From Mycolicibacter heraklionensis (GTDB lineage Bacteria > Actinomycetota > Actinomycetes > Mycobacteriales > Mycobacteriaceae), in the NCBI RefSeq assembly GCF_001021505.1, contig NZ_LDPO01000003.1:1-64000 (forward strand): a stretch of DNA of 64,000 bases, given 5' to 3'. Below, in pieces: positions 28,561 through 38,745 of this stretch. The position numbers were made by a program, and so were the translations under genes. Positions within the stretch are counted from its first letter, which is position 1, and each line of letters opens with the position of its first letter. The notes under the pieces are model-generated. The model was not told the DNA's origin and did not search any database. It worked only from the letters and a program-made list of their open reading frames with translations.

Positions 28561-29199
28561 CTAGAAGGTGACGGCGCTTTCCTGCGGCAGCACCTGGAAG
28601 TCGGCGCGCCCCATCTCGGCCAGGCGGCCGTGATAGATCCCGCGGGCCTCGGTGGCGATGATGCCCTGGTGGATCGGCACCGCGGCCCGCGGCGCCACTG
28701 CTCGCAGGTAGTCGACCGCCTCGGAGATCTTCATCCACGGCGCCGCCGCCGGGGTGGCCAGCACGTCCACCGGTTCGCCGGGCACGAACAGCGCGTCGCC
28801 GGGGTGCATCAACCGGGCCGGATGCGCGTCGTCGCCGACCAGGTAGGAGATGTTGTCGATCATCGGCAGCTCCGGGTGGATCACCGCGTGCTGCCCGCCC
28901 ACCCCGCGCACCCGTAGCGGCCCGACGTCGAAGGCATCCCCGACGTGCACCGGCTGCCAGGGCGGGCCCAGCTGGGCGGCGGTCTGCGGGTCGGCGTAGA
29001 GCGCGGCGCCCGGGTTCGCGTCGATCAGGGCCGGCAGCCGCGCCACGTCGGCGTGATCCGGATGCTGATGCGTGACCAGGATGGCCGCCAGACCGGTGAT
29101 GCCCTCGAAGCCGTGCGAGAAGTTGCCGGGGTCGAACAGCACCGTGGTCCCGTCGAAGTCGGCGAGCAGGCAGGAATGGCCGAAGTGGGTCAGTTGCAT
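28561..29199 (-). CDS. Metallo-beta-lactamase-fold hydrolase (Rv0786c-like)
   Basis: The product has 212 residues. The metal-binding motif is HQHPDHAD with His44, His46, Asp48 and His49; the HSC segment at residues 8-10 and the later PMIDNISYLV and PIHQGII (a late His) fit the UlaG/YtnP-like branch of the fold. The substrate is unknown. It has no signal peptide, so it is cytosolic. It is divergent from purS with ~85 bp between, as in M. tuberculosis Rv0786c. Confidence 0.88.
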   Translation of the reverse strand: MQLTHFGHSCLLADFDGTTVLFDPGNFSHGFEGITGLAAILVTHQHPDHADVARLPALIDANPGAALYADPQTAAQLGPPWQPVHVGDAFDVGPLRVRGVGGQHAVIHPELPMIDNISYLVGDDAHPARLMHPGDALFVPGEPVDVLATPAAAPWMKISEAVDYLRAVAPRAAVPIHQGIIATEARGIYHGRLAEMGRADFQVLPQESAVTF

Positions 29200-29284
29200 A
29201 CCTAAAGATTGTGCGCTCCGGAGCCGCGGGTGGGCATCGGTATTGTTGACCCGACCGATTCCCCGTCGACAGTAGGGAGCACCC

Positions 29285-29524
29285 GTGGCCCGGGTGGTTG
29301 TTCACGTGATGCCCAAAGCCGAGATCCTCGACCCGCAGGGGCAGGCGATCGTCGGAGCGCTTTCTCGGCTTGGACACACCGGAGTGTCGGATGTGCGGCA
29401 GGGCAAGCGTTTCGAGCTCGAGGTCGACGATTCGATCGACGACGCCGCGCTGGCCGAGATCGCCGAATCGCTGCTGGCCAACACGGTGATCGAGGACTTC
29501 ACCGTCAGCCGGGAGACCTCGTGA
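29285..29524 (+). CDS. purS: FGAM synthase subunit PurS
   Basis: A small 79-residue subunit of the three-part phosphoribosylformylglycinamidine synthase; it bridges PurQ and PurL and helps pass ammonia. The alpha/beta fold [20 protein letters not shown] and the [12 protein letters not shown]-terminus are characteristic. The GTG start follows a clear ribosome site (agggag, 5-6 nt upstream). It overlaps purQ by 4 bp (GTGA). Confidence 0.95.
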   Translation: MARVVVHVMPKAEILDPQGQAIVGALSRLGHTGVSDVRQGKRFELEVDDSIDDAALAEIAESLLANTVIEDFTVSRETS

Positions 29525-30195
29525 GCGCCCGGGTCGGGGTCATCACCTTCCCCGGCACCCTCGACGACGTCGACGCCGCCCGCGCGGTCCGGTTCGTCGG
29601 TGCCGAGCCCCTCAGCCTCTGGCACGCCGATGCCGACCTCAAGGGCGTCGACGCCGTCGTGGTGCCCGGTGGCTTCTCCTACGGCGATTACCTGCGCTGC
29701 GGGGCCATCGCCCGGTTCGCCCCGGTGATGGGCGAGGTCATCAAGGCTGCCGGTCAGGGCATGCCGGTGCTCGGCATCTGCAACGGCTTCCAGGTGCTGT
29801 GCGAGGCCGGATTGCTGCCGGGTGCGCTGACCCGCAACGTCGGGCTGCACTTCGTCTGCCGCGACGTCTGGCTGCGGGTGACCTCCACCTCGACGGCCTG
29901 GACCTCCCGGTTCGAGGCCGACGCCGACCTGCTGGTGCCGCTGAAGTCGGGCGAGGGCCGCTACGTGGCCTCCGAAGCGGTGCTCGACGAGCTGGAGGGC
30001 GAAGGCCGGGTGGTGTTCCGCTACCTCGACAACATCAACGGCTCGCTGCGCGATATTGCCGGGGTGAGCTCGGCCAACGGCCGGGTAGTCGGGCTGATGC
30101 CGCACCCCGAGCACGCCATCGAGGCCCTGACCGGGCCCAGCGACGACGGCCTGGGGCTGTTCTACTCCGCGCTGGACGCGGTGCTGGCGGCCTGA
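29521..30195 (+). CDS. purQ: FGAM synthase glutaminase subunit
   Basis: A class I glutamine amidotransferase that supplies ammonia to PurL. The product has 224 residues. The nucleophile Cys is in GICNGFQVL (about 83-91), and the catalytic His-Glu pair is in MPHPEHAIE (about 194-202). The GTG start overlaps the purS stop, so the two are translationally coupled. In M. tuberculosis about ten genes (Rv0789c-Rv0797) lie between purQ and the encapsulin gene; none of them is present here. Confidence 0.96.
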   Translation: MSARVGVITFPGTLDDVDAARAVRFVGAEPLSLWHADADLKGVDAVVVPGGFSYGDYLRCGAIARFAPVMGEVIKAAGQGMPVLGICNGFQVLCEAGLLPGALTRNVGLHFVCRDVWLRVTSTSTAWTSRFEADADLLVPLKSGEGRYVASEAVLDELEGEGRVVFRYLDNINGSLRDIAGVSSANGRVVGLMPHPEHAIEALTGPSDDGLGLFYSALDAVLAA

Positions 30196-30211
30196 GCCGC
30201 GCCCGGCTCAG
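30192..30211. terminator. Bidirectional hairpin between purQ and the encapsulin gene
   Basis: A perfect 8-bp stem (ctgagccg / cggctcag) with a 4-nt loop includes the purQ stop codon and lies 8 bp before the convergent encapsulin stop. Confidence 0.65.
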
Positions 30212-30218
30212 CCGCTGG

Positions 30219-31013
30219 TCAGGTCAGTGCGACTGCGGCTTCGGCGGTGTAGCACAGGAATGTCAGCGTCTCCTGCAGATAGAGCTGCACATTGTCGGCG
30301 TCGTGGGAGAGGTAGCCGATCGACACATCGGTGCCCAGTTGCAGGTCGAAGTCGCCGCCGCGGGTGGTGAGCACGAACGCGCCGTCGATTGCCGGTGCCC
30401 AGATGATGTCGCCGGTGACGAGCCGGCGCAGGTGTTCGAGGATGGGGTAGCCGTGGTCGGAGGTCTCGGCGACCTTGGTGTAGGCGTCGGCCGACAGCAG
30501 CACCGAGTAGGGGCCGTCCACCCCGGCCAGTCGCAGTGACGAGAGCGCCTGGCTGATCACGTCCGGGATGTCGCGCGGGTCCTGCGGCAGGGTGAGTTCC
30601 GGATTCGAGCTCGCGGCGCGGATGCCCTGCACCGAGGCGGCCGGGTAGCCGCCGAAGATGATCCGGTCTTCGGCGAACGCCAGCTTCTTGGCCGCGGCTT
30701 TGACCGGGTCCCAGTCGGGGTCTTGGGAGCCGCGCTCGACGCCGTCGATCTCTTCGCGCGAGAGGGTGAACGGAACCCGCAGGCGTACCAGTGGTTTGCT
30801 GTCGCGCAGATCCGCTTGGACGCCGTCGGCCGGGGCGCCGATGCCGGTCAGCCGCCCGGTGCCCACCGCGGCTGCGGTCGGCCCGGCGGGTTCGCTGACG
30901 TCGACGACTCGGCGCCCGGCGATGTGCCGCTTGAAGGTGCGGGTCGCCTCCTGCTCGAAGTCGGCCCAGGCCGATTCGGTGACCGGGGCCAGATCGCGAT
31001 ACAGGTTGTTCAT
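30219..31013 (-). CDS. Encapsulin shell protein (Cfp29/linocin-type)
   Basis: The product has 264 residues. The HK97-like shell protein begins [39 protein letters not shown] and contains GWxxxS-type elements such as VPFTLSREEIDGVERGSQDPDW and FGGYPAASVQGI, the family signatures. Subunits self-assemble into a protein nanocompartment that encloses the DyP peroxidase encoded just upstream. The two genes overlap by 4 bp (ATGA), so shell and cargo are co-translated. It corresponds to Rv0798c (cfp29). Confidence 0.95.
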   Translation of the reverse strand: MNNLYRDLAPVTESAWADFEQEATRTFKRHIAGRRVVDVSEPAGPTAAAVGTGRLTGIGAPADGVQADLRDSKPLVRLRVPFTLSREEIDGVERGSQDPDWDPVKAAAKKLAFAEDRIIFGGYPAASVQGIRAASSNPELTLPQDPRDIPDVISQALSSLRLAGVDGPYSVLLSADAYTKVAETSDHGYPILEHLRRLVTGDIIWAPAIDGAFVLTTRGGDFDLQLGTDVSIGYLSHDADNVQLYLQETLTFLCYTAEAAVALT

Positions 31014-32035
31014 TGCGAGATTCCTTTCAGGCTGCCGATGTTCAGTGAGCCCGCACCCTCGGGGCTGGTGGGTTCGGCGGTGATGGCCGGGGCTGGTGTC
31101 GCTGAGCCCGGAAGTGGCGGGGGGTCATCGAGGAAATCGGTGGAGGGGGCGAAGAACAGTCCGCCGGTCAGCGCGGTGGAGAAGTCCAGGATGCGATCGG
31201 TGACCCCGGGTGGGTCGCCGAGGAACATGTTGCGCAGCATCCGCTCGGTAACCTGCGGACTGCGCGAGTAGCCGATGTAGTAGGTGCCGTGATCGCCGGA
31301 GTTGGCGGTGCCGAAGGGCATGTTGGCGCGCACGATGTCGAGTTCGTTGCCGTCGTCGTCGGTGATGACGTTGAGTTTGATGTGGGCGTTGGCGGGTTTG
31401 TCGGCGTCGTCGAATTCGATGTCGTCGGCTTTGGTACGGCCGATCACGCGTTCTTGGTCGTCGACGGGAAGGGCGTCCCAGGCGGTCATGTCGTGCAGGT
31501 ATTTCTGGATGTGCACATAGCAGCCGCCGGCGAAGTCGGGGTCTTCGTCGCCGACCGCGGTGACGGCGAGGGCGTCGTCGCCGGTGGGGTTCTCGGTGCC
31601 GTCGACGAAGCCGAGCAGGTCGCGATTGTCGAAGAACCGAAAACCGTGTACCTCGTCGGCCACGGTGACCGCGCCGCGCAGGGTCCGCAGGATGCGCCGG
31701 GCCAGCTCGAAGCAGACGTCCATGGTTTCGCCGCGGATATGAAACAGCAGATCGCCCGGGGTGGCCGGGGCGGTGTGTCGCGGACCGACCAGCTCGACGA
31801 ACGGATGCAGCTCGGCCGGCCGCGGTCCGGTGAACAACCGGTTCCAGGCATCCGAGCCGATCGAGATCACCAGCGACAGCTGTTTGGTCGGGTCGCGGAA
31901 GCTGATCGCCGACGCCATTCCGGGCAGGTCCGCCAATGCGTCGTGTACCTGTGTCTCACCGCCCTCATCGATGGTGACGACCAGAAAAATGGCCGCACAG
32001 GTCAGGGGAGCGGTGACGGGCTGAACGGACGGCAC
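31010..32035 (-). CDS. Dye-decolorizing peroxidase, encapsulin cargo
   Basis: The product has 341 residues from GTG 32035. A haem peroxidase with the DyP signature GFVDGTENP (142-150, catalytic Asp145) and a likely proximal His218 in NAHIKLN. The C-terminal tail, after a Pro/Ala/Thr linker, ends [12 protein letters not shown], the encapsulin-targeting peptide (IGSLKG core) known for mycobacterial and other DyP cargos. The start is set by a -10 box exactly 7 nt upstream; the open frame reaches 32122, but that start would overlap the divergent aminopeptidase gene. It corresponds to Rv0799c. Confidence 0.93.
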   Translation of the reverse strand: MPSVQPVTAPLTCAAIFLVVTIDEGGETQVHDALADLPGMASAISFRDPTKQLSLVISIGSDAWNRLFTGPRPAELHPFVELVGPRHTAPATPGDLLFHIRGETMDVCFELARRILRTLRGAVTVADEVHGFRFFDNRDLLGFVDGTENPTGDDALAVTAVGDEDPDFAGGCYVHIQKYLHDMTAWDALPVDDQERVIGRTKADDIEFDDADKPANAHIKLNVITDDDGNELDIVRANMPFGTANSGDHGTYYIGYSRSPQVTERMLRNMFLGDPPGVTDRILDFSTALTGGLFFAPSTDFLDDPPPLPGSATPAPAITAEPTSPEGAGSLNIGSLKGISQ

Positions 32036-32042
32036 GGTATCG

Positions 32043-32048
32043 ACCCTA
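32043..32048 (-). promoter_or_regulatory. -10 box of the DyP-encapsulin operon (leaderless)
   Basis: On the minus strand TAGGGT ends 7 nt before GTG 32035. Confidence 0.55.
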
Positions 32049-32087
32049 ACGCCCCCGTCGGCGTCCGGATGCGAAAGACTTGAGCCC

Positions 32088-33347
32088 ATGGCGGCCACCG
32101 CAACCGGATTATGCGAGTTCATCGACGCCTCACCGTCGCCGTTTCACGCCTGCGTGACTGTGGCCGAACGGCTGCGGGCCGCCGGCTACACCGAGGTCGC
32201 CGAGACCGACCGATGGCCGCAGGCGCCCGGTCGGTACTTCACCGTCCGGGCCGGTTCACTGATTGCGTGGGACAGCGGCGCAACGAGCCCGGCCACCCCG
32301 TTCCGGATCATCGGCGCACATACCGACAGCCCGAACCTGCGGGTCAAGCAGCATCCGGCCCGGGAGGTCACCGGCTGGCAGTTGGTGGCCCTGGCGCCCT
32401 ACGGCGGCGCCTGGCTGAACTCCTGGCTGGACCGTGACCTGGGGATCAGCGGGCGGCTGTCAGTGCGCAGCGGCGCGGGAATCAGCCACCGCCTGGTCCG
32501 TATCGACGAGCCGATCCTGCGGGTGCCGCAGCTGGCCATCCATCTGGCCGACGACCGCAATTCGGTCACCCTGGACCCGCAACGCCACGTCAACGCGGTG
32601 TGGGGAGATGGCCGGTCTCCGGACTTCCTCGGCTACGTAGCCGAACGCGCCGGCGTGGAACCCCGCGACGTGCTGGGATTCGACCTGATGACCCACGACC
32701 TCGCGCCGTCGGCGGTGGCCGGGGTGGGCCGGGAATTTGTCAGCGCGCCGCGGCTGGACAACCAGGCCAGCTGCTACGCCGGGCTGGAAGCGCTGATCGC
32801 AGCCAAGCCTGGTCGCCACCTGCCGGTGCTGGTGCTGTTCGACCACGAGGAGGTCGGGTCGACATCGGACCATGGTGCCCAGTCCGATCTGCTGCGAGGC
32901 GTCCTGGAGCGGATCACGCTGGCCGCCGGCGGCGACCGGGAGGACTTCCTGCGCCGGCTGACCGCCTCCACGCTGGCCTCGGCGGACATGGCGCACGCCA
33001 CCCATCCGAACTACCCGGACCGTCACGAACCGGGCCATCAGATCGCGGTCAACGCCGGCCCGGTGCTCAAGGTGCAGCCCAACCTGCGTTACGCCACCGA
33101 CGGCCGCACCGCCGCCACTTTCGCGCTGGCCTGCGAGGCGGCGGGGGTGGCGCTGCAGCGCTACGAGCACCGGGCCGACCTGCCGTGCGGATCGACCATC
33201 GGCCCGATGAGCGCCGCGCGCACCGGGATCCCCACCGTTGATGTGGGCGCTCCGCAGCTGGCCATGCATTCGGCGCGGGAACTGATGGGCGCGGGCGATG
33301 TGGCCTCGTATGCGGCGGCTCTGAGGGCATTCCTGGCCCCCGACTGA
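32088..33347 (+). CDS. pepC: M18-family aminopeptidase (Rv0800-like)
   Basis: The product has 419 residues. A cytosolic dinuclear-zinc aminopeptidase of the aspartyl aminopeptidase family. Metal and catalytic segments visible are [12 protein letters not shown] (about 83-94), [13 protein letters not shown] (about 220), LFDHEEVGS (about 247-255), with the H and E ligands, and a late MHSARE (His ligand, about 395). It is divergent from the DyP gene with ~52 bp between the proposed starts. Confidence 0.93.
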   Translation: MAATATGLCEFIDASPSPFHACVTVAERLRAAGYTEVAETDRWPQAPGRYFTVRAGSLIAWDSGATSPATPFRIIGAHTDSPNLRVKQHPAREVTGWQLVALAPYGGAWLNSWLDRDLGISGRLSVRSGAGISHRLVRIDEPILRVPQLAIHLADDRNSVTLDPQRHVNAVWGDGRSPDFLGYVAERAGVEPRDVLGFDLMTHDLAPSAVAGVGREFVSAPRLDNQASCYAGLEALIAAKPGRHLPVLVLFDHEEVGSTSDHGAQSDLLRGVLERITLAAGGDREDFLRRLTASTLASADMAHATHPNYPDRHEPGHQIAVNAGPVLKVQPNLRYATDGRTAATFALACEAAGVALQRYEHRADLPCGSTIGPMSAARTGIPTVDVGAPQLAMHSARELMGAGDVASYAAALRAFLAPD

Positions 33348-33363
33348 GCCGAAATCGGTGCCA

Positions 33364-33369
33364 TAGACT
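33364..33369 (+). promoter_or_regulatory. -10 box of purL (leaderless type)
   Basis: TAGACT ends 6 nt before GTG 33376; GTG 33370 directly abuts it and is less likely to be transcribed. Confidence 0.5.
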
Positions 33370-33375
33370 GTGCCC

Positions 33376-35664
33376 GTGACGCCCCCGACCACGCTGGACA
33401 CCGTCGAACACGCCGCTGCGACGCCGGATCACCCGCAACCGTTCGCGGAGTTGGGTCTTAAGGACGACGAGTACCAGCGCATCCGCGACATCCTGGGCCG
33501 CCGCCCCACCGACGCCGAGCTGGCCATGTACTCGGTGATGTGGAGCGAGCACTGCTCCTACAAGTCCTCCAAGGTGCACCTGCGCTACTTCGGTGAGACC
33601 ACCACCGACGACATGCGCAAGGCCATGCTGGCCGGCATCGGCGAGAACGCCGGCGTGGTCGACATCGGCGACGGCTGGGCGGTCACCTTCAAGGTGGAGT
33701 CGCACAACCACCCGTCCTACGTCGAGCCCTACCAGGGTGCGGCCACCGGGGTGGGCGGCATCGTGCGCGACATCATGGCGATGGGCGCCCGCCCGGTCGC
33801 GGTGATGGACCAGCTGCGTTTCGGCGCCGCCGACGCCCCCGACACCCGGCGGGTGCTCGACGGGGTGGTGCGCGGCATCGGCGGCTACGGCAACTCCCTG
33901 GGGCTGCCCAATATCGGCGGCGAAACCGTCTTCGACCCGTGCTACGCGGGCAACCCGCTGGTCAACGCCCTGTGCGTCGGCGTGCTCAAGAAGGAAGACC
34001 TGCACCTGGCGTTCGCCTCCGGTGCCGGAAACAAGATCATCCTGTTCGGGGCGCGTACCGGCCTGGACGGCATCGGCGGGGTGTCGGTGCTGGCGTCGGA
34101 CACCTTCGGCGGGGACGAGAGCGGCGCGGGCCGCAAGAAGCTGCCGTCGGTTCAGGTCGGCGACCCGTTCACCGAGAAGGTGCTCATCGAGTGCTGTCTG
34201 GAGCTGTACGCCGCCAAGCTGGTGGTCGGCATCCAGGACCTGGGCGGTGCCGGATTATCTTGTGCCACTTCCGAGTTGGCTTCCGCCGGCGATGGCGGTA
34301 TGGCGATCGAGCTGGAGAAGGTGCCGCTGCGCGCGGCGAACATGACCCCCGCCGAGGTGCTCTCCAGCGAGTCGCAGGAACGCATGTGCGCCGTGGTCGC
34401 CCCGGAGAACGTCGACGCCTTCATGGCGGTCTGCGACAAGTGGGACGTGCTGGCCACGGTGATCGGCGAGGTGACCGACGGCGACCGGCTGCAGATCACC
34501 TGGCACGGCCAGACCGTCGTCGACGTGCCACCGCGCACGGTGGCCCACGAAGGCCCGATCTATCAGCGCCCGGTCGCACGCCCCGACACCCAGGACGCCC
34601 TCAACGCCGACCGTTCGGACAAGCTGCCGCGGCCGGCCACCGGGGAGGAGCTGCGCGCGACTCTGCTTGCGCTGCTGGGCAGCCCGCACCTGTGCAGTCG
34701 GGCGTTCATCACCGAACAGTACGACCGCTACGTGCGCGGCAACACCGTGCTGGCCGAGCACGCCGACGGCGGGATGCTGCGCATTGATGAGGCCTCCGGG
34801 CGCGGGATCACGATCTCCACCGACGCGTCCGGTCGCTACACCAAGCTCGACCCCTACACCGGGGCGCAGCTGGCGCTGGCCGAGGCGTACCGCAACGTGG
34901 CCGTCACCGGAGCCACACCGATCGCCGTCACCAACTGCCTGAACTTCGGTTCCCCGGAAGACCCCGGGGTCATGTGGCAGTTCGCCGAGGCCGTGCGCGG
35001 TCTGGCCGACGGCTGTGCGGCGCTGGGGATTCCAGTGACCGGCGGCAATGTGAGCTTCTACAACCAAACCGGCGCCACCCCGATCCACCCCACCCCGGTC
35101 GTCGGCGTGCTCGGTGTCATCGACGATGTGAGCCGGCGTCTTCCGACCGCATTCGGCGTCGAACCGGGCGAGACGCTGATCCTGCTCGGCGACACCCGCG
35201 ACGAGTTCGACGGGTCCATCTGGGCGCAGGTGACCGGCGATCACCTGGGCGGTCTGCCGCCGAAGGTCGATCTGGGGCGCGAGCAGCTGCTCGCCGAAGT
35301 GCTGAGCGCCGCTTCGCGCGACGGCCTGGTGTCGGCTGCCCACGACTTGAGCGAAGGCGGGCTGATCCAAGCCGTGGTCGAGTCGTCGATCGCCGGTGAA
35401 ACCGGTTGCCGCATCCTGCTTCCCGAGGACGCCGATCCGTTCGTCTTCCTGTTCTCCGAGTCGGCGGGCAGGGCGCTGGTGGCGGTGCCGCGCACCGAGG
35501 AGAGCCGGTTGCGCTCCATGTGCGAGGCGCGCGGCCTGCCGGCCACTCGCGTCGGAGTGGTGGACCAGGCCTCGCAAGAGGTCGAAGTCCAAGGGCAGTT
35601 CAGTGTGTCGCTGGCGGAACTGCGCAGCACCTCCGAAGCGGTGCTGCCGGGGATATTCGGATAA
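33376..35664 (+). CDS. purL: FGAM synthase large subunit
   Basis: Converts FGAR to FGAM with ammonia from PurQ. The product has 762 residues, typical of the small-PurL type that works with PurS and PurQ. Features include [12 protein letters not shown] (about 58-69), [24 protein letters not shown] (about 107-130), and the second AIR-synthase-like half with [11 protein letters not shown] 33376 is preferred over the in-frame GTG 33370 because the -10 box TAGACT would place the transcript start at or near 33376. It stands alone, away from purSQ. Confidence 0.96.
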   Translation: MTPPTTLDTVEHAAATPDHPQPFAELGLKDDEYQRIRDILGRRPTDAELAMYSVMWSEHCSYKSSKVHLRYFGETTTDDMRKAMLAGIGENAGVVDIGDGWAVTFKVESHNHPSYVEPYQGAATGVGGIVRDIMAMGARPVAVMDQLRFGAADAPDTRRVLDGVVRGIGGYGNSLGLPNIGGETVFDPCYAGNPLVNALCVGVLKKEDLHLAFASGAGNKIILFGARTGLDGIGGVSVLASDTFGGDESGAGRKKLPSVQVGDPFTEKVLIECCLELYAAKLVVGIQDLGGAGLSCATSELASAGDGGMAIELEKVPLRAANMTPAEVLSSESQERMCAVVAPENVDAFMAVCDKWDVLATVIGEVTDGDRLQITWHGQTVVDVPPRTVAHEGPIYQRPVARPDTQDALNADRSDKLPRPATGEELRATLLALLGSPHLCSRAFITEQYDRYVRGNTVLAEHADGGMLRIDEASGRGITISTDASGRYTKLDPYTGAQLALAEAYRNVAVTGATPIAVTNCLNFGSPEDPGVMWQFAEAVRGLADGCAALGIPVTGGNVSFYNQTGATPIHPTPVVGVLGVIDDVSRRLPTAFGVEPGETLILLGDTRDEFDGSIWAQVTGDHLGGLPPKVDLGREQLLAEVLSAASRDGLVSAAHDLSEGGLIQAVVESSIAGETGCRILLPEDADPFVFLFSESAGRALVAVPRTEESRLRSMCEARGLPATRVGVVDQASQEVEVQGQFSVSLAELRSTSEAVLPGIFG

Positions 35665-35676
35665 AGTCCCAGCGGC

Positions 35677-37380
35677 ATGGGAACAGTCGCGCCACCGGCG
35701 AGACACCCACTGGTGGTGTGGGCGTGGAGCCTGCTGCGGCTGGGGTTCGTCGGGGTGGCGTTCGGTGCGCTGTTCTTCTGTCTGTCGCTGACCCCCTCGC
35801 TGCTGCCGCGCGACTGGCTGTTCCAGGGGCTGATCGGCGGTATCAACGCGGCCTTCGGCTACGGCCTGGGGGTGCTGATCGGCGCAACGGTGGAGCGGTT
35901 CGTGTTGCGCGGCGCCAGCTGGTGGCCGCCGCCGCGCCCGGTCTTGTTCTCGCTCAAGGCAACTGTGGTGGTGGCGGCCCCGGCCGCGTGCGTTGTGATG
36001 CTGATCCCGGCCGCCGGCTGGCAGCGCCAGGTTTCCGAGCTGCTGGGCATCGAGGGCCCGGCGACACTGGGCTACCTGCGCACCCTGGTCGTCGCGATCG
36101 GCGTGTCCGCCGCGCTGGTCGCGACAGTGCGGGTGCTGATCGACGCCAGTCGGCTGCTGGCGCGAGCGCTGATCCGCCGTTGGCACCTGAACAGCGAAGT
36201 CGCGATGTTCATCGGCAGCGCGATCGTCGTCGTCCTGCTGACCACCTTGATCAACGGCGTGCTGATCCGCGGTTTCTTCGCCGGAGCCAGCGCGGTGTTC
36301 CAGCCGGAGGACAGCGACACCCAGCCCGGGACGAGCCAGCCGCTGCAACCGGAGCGATCCGGCAGCCCGGAGTCGTTGGCGCCCTGGGCCACCCTGGGGA
36401 GTCAGGGCCGCAGCTTCGTCGCCGGGGGAGTGCACGCCGCCGAACTCACCCGGATCAACGGACGGCCCGCCCGTGAACCCATCCGGGTGTACGCCGGGCT
36501 GCACAGTGCGGGCGACGATCAAGCCCGGATGCAGCTGCTGCTCGACGAACTGGACCGCACCCACGCCTTCGACCGCCAGGCGCTGGTCGTGGTGCCCACC
36601 ACCGGCACCGGGTGGGTCGACCCGGCCGCGTCCGACGCGATCGAGATGCTCTACAACGGCGACACCGCAATCGTCGCCGTGCAGTACTCCTACCTGCCGA
36701 GCTGGATCTCCTTCCTGGCCGACCAACGCAAGTCGATGGACTCCGGACGGCTGCTGGTGCAGACCATCGCCGAGCGCTGGCGAGGCCTGCCGGTCGACCA
36801 TCGGCCCAAGCTGGTGCTCTACGGCGAGAGCCTGGGATCGATGGCCGGGCAAGCCGCGTTCGACTGGCTGCCCGACGTCGCCGAGATGGGCTACGAGGCC
36901 GTGCTGTGGGTGGGGCCACCGCAGGCCAGCCCGCTCTGGCATGCGCTGCTGGTGCGACGTGACCCCGGCAGCACCGCGGTGCTGCCGCGCTACGACAACG
37001 GACGTACCGTGCGGTTCGCCCAGGGCACTTTGCCGGCCGAGATCGCCCGGATTGCCGCGCCGCCGTGGACCGGTACGCGGGTGCTGTTCCTGCAGCACGC
37101 TTCCGACCCGGTGGTGTGGTGGTCGCCGGATCTGCTGTTCGCCCGACCCGACTGGCTGACCGAGGCGCCCGGCCCGGACCGCACGGCGTCCATGCGCTGG
37201 TACCCGGTGGTGACGTTCTGGCAGGTCAGCGCGGACCTGTTCCACGGTGAGCAGATGCCTGCAGGGCACGGACACAACTACGCGGACACCATCCTGGACG
37301 GCTGGGTGGCGGTGCTGCCGCCTGACGGCTGGACGCCGTCGGACACCGAACGGATCCGCGCGGCCCTGCGACGCGGATAG
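35677..37380 (+). CDS. Membrane-anchored alpha/beta hydrolase (Abhydrolase_9 family)
   Basis: The product has 567 residues. About five membrane helices occupy residues 14-215 (e.g. LLRLGFVGVAFGALFFCLSL, INAAFGYGLGVLIGA, VVVAAPAACVVMLIP, LVVAIGVSAALVATV, VAMFIGSAIVVVLLTTLI). The C-terminal ~330 residues form a hydrolase with nucleophile Ser385 in YGESLGS and a likely catalytic His in AGHGHNY near the C-terminus. This two-part architecture matches the conserved actinobacterial family that includes Rv1069c. The active site is probably cytoplasmic or at the membrane face; the substrate is unknown. It starts 12 bp after purL. Confidence 0.88.
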   Translation: MGTVAPPARHPLVVWAWSLLRLGFVGVAFGALFFCLSLTPSLLPRDWLFQGLIGGINAAFGYGLGVLIGATVERFVLRGASWWPPPRPVLFSLKATVVVAAPAACVVMLIPAAGWQRQVSELLGIEGPATLGYLRTLVVAIGVSAALVATVRVLIDASRLLARALIRRWHLNSEVAMFIGSAIVVVLLTTLINGVLIRGFFAGASAVFQPEDSDTQPGTSQPLQPERSGSPESLAPWATLGSQGRSFVAGGVHAAELTRINGRPAREPIRVYAGLHSAGDDQARMQLLLDELDRTHAFDRQALVVVPTTGTGWVDPAASDAIEMLYNGDTAIVAVQYSYLPSWISFLADQRKSMDSGRLLVQTIAERWRGLPVDHRPKLVLYGESLGSMAGQAAFDWLPDVAEMGYEAVLWVGPPQASPLWHALLVRRDPGSTAVLPRYDNGRTVRFAQGTLPAEIARIAAPPWTGTRVLFLQHASDPVVWWSPDLLFARPDWLTEAPGPDRTASMRWYPVVTFWQVSADLFHGEQMPAGHGHNYADTILDGWVAVLPPDGWTPSDTERIRAALRRG

Positions 37381-37443
37381 GCCATCGGGTTCAGGCGCCG
37401 GGGCCGGGTACCGGCGCCCAGCGCCATGCGGGATGCTTCACCC

Positions 37444-38286
37444 ATGGAGCGATACACCCGTGACGGCCTGGTCTTCGATGTTCGCGACGCCGGGCCGCCG
37501 GACGGGCCCGTGGTGGTGTTGCTGCACGGCTTCCCGCAGCGCAACGACAGCTGGAACGCCGTCATCGACCGGCTCACCGCCGCGGGCTACCGATGCCTGG
37601 CGCCCAACCAGCGCGGTTACTCACCAGGTGCCCGGCCGCCCCGGCGCCGCGACTATCGCCTCCCCGAACTCGTCGCCGACATCGGTGCGCTGATCGACGC
37701 CAGCGGCGCGCAGCGCGTGCACCTGGTGGGCCACGACTGGGGTGCCGCGGTCGCGTGGGGAGTCGCAGCCGAACTGCCCGAAAGGCTCGCCACCGTGTCG
37801 CCGGTCTCGGTGCCGCACCCCGCCGCGTTCGTGAAGGCGCTCGTCACCAGCCGCCAGGGCCTGGCCTCGTGGTACATGGGCTTCTTCCAGTTGCCATGGC
37901 TGCCGGAATGGGTGATGACGCGCGGCGGCGGCGCCCGGGCCGCCAAGACCTTGCAGCGTGGCGGGCTGCCGGCGGCCGCGGCCCAACGCGATGCGCGGGC
38001 CATGACCGAACCGGGAGCGTTGACCGGCGGGCTCAACTGGTACCGGGCGCTGCCCCTGTCGGGGCCACGGGCCGCCGCCGGGCGCATCTCGGTTCCGACG
38101 ATGTATGTGTGGAGCGACCGTGATTTCGCACTGCGGGACAAGGCGGCTCGCAACACGGCCCGCTACGTCGACGGGGACTACCGATTCGAGATACTGCCGG
38201 GCGTCTCGCACTGGATCCCCGACACCGAGCCGGACCGGCTCGCCGACCTGCTGCTCGACTGGTTTGCCGCACACCCAGTCGACTGA
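37444..38286 (+). CDS. Alpha/beta hydrolase, epoxide-hydrolase-like
   Basis: The product has about 280 residues. HGFPQR (about 27-32) is the oxyanion-hole motif, and the nucleophile motif is GHDWGAA (Asp nucleophile), as in epoxide hydrolases and haloalkane dehalogenases. The catalytic His is in PGVSHWIP (about 258-265), and an Asp in WSDRDFAL may complete the triad. The cap region carries a Tyr-containing WYMGFFQLPW segment like those of epoxide hydrolases. The start could also be ATG 37426 (six residues longer). It is followed by the sterol-carrier-like gene after 3 bp. Confidence 0.87.
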   Translation: MERYTRDGLVFDVRDAGPPDGPVVVLLHGFPQRNDSWNAVIDRLTAAGYRCLAPNQRGYSPGARPPRRRDYRLPELVADIGALIDASGAQRVHLVGHDWGAAVAWGVAAELPERLATVSPVSVPHPAAFVKALVTSRQGLASWYMGFFQLPWLPEWVMTRGGGARAAKTLQRGGLPAAAAQRDARAMTEPGALTGGLNWYRALPLSGPRAAAGRISVPTMYVWSDRDFALRDKAARNTARYVDGDYRFEILPGVSHWIPDTEPDRLADLLLDWFAAHPVD

Positions 38287-38289
38287 CCC

Positions 38290-38694
38290 ATGGCAGCCGC
38301 CCGCTCACGTCCGCAGCTGGACCCGGCGCAGACCCGCGCAGCAGTACTGGCCGTCGCGGACTGGCTGCGCGACGACACGCTGCCGGCCCCGGCCCGCGCC
38401 GAGTTGGCGGCGGCGGTCCGTCTGACCGCCCGCACCCTGGCCGAGCTGGCGCCGGGCGCCAGCGTGGAGGTGCGGATACCGCCGTTCGTCGCGGTGCAGT
38501 GCATCGCCGGGCCGCGGCACACCCGCGGCACCCCGCCCAACGTGGTCGAGACCGATCCGCGCAGCTGGCTGCTGCTGGCCGCCGGGCTGCTGGAGACGGG
38601 CGAGGCGACTGCTGCCGGAAAGCTGCGACTGTCGGGTTCGCGAGCCGCCGAGATCGCCGATTGGTTGCCGTTGGTGAAACTTGACGCTTGTTGA
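38290..38694 (+). CDS. Sterol-carrier-like small protein (Rv0807-like)
   Basis: The product has 134 residues. It carries an SCP-type segment, LAELAPGASVEVRIPPFVAVQCIAGPRHTRGTPPNVVETDP, followed by WLLLAAGLLETGEATAAGKLRLSGSRAAEIADWLPL, resembling the bacterial sterol-carrier family found next to purF in actinobacteria. No enzymatic residues are apparent; a lipid-binding role is inferred only from the family. It is immediately upstream of purF, as Rv0807 is, and 3 bp after the hydrolase gene. Confidence 0.82.
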   Translation: MAAARSRPQLDPAQTRAAVLAVADWLRDDTLPAPARAELAAAVRLTARTLAELAPGASVEVRIPPFVAVQCIAGPRHTRGTPPNVVETDPRSWLLLAAGLLETGEATAAGKLRLSGSRAAEIADWLPLVKLDAC

Positions 38695-38745
38695 CCGTAG
38701 ACTGAACATCGTCACTGTGGCCCGTCCCCCTGGAGCAGCTGAAAC

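Noticed and set aside
31010..32122. Longer DyP start at 32122 or ATG 32089
   Set aside because: Both overlap the aminopeptidase gene; GTG 32035 lies 7 nt from a -10 box and gives the usual DyP length.
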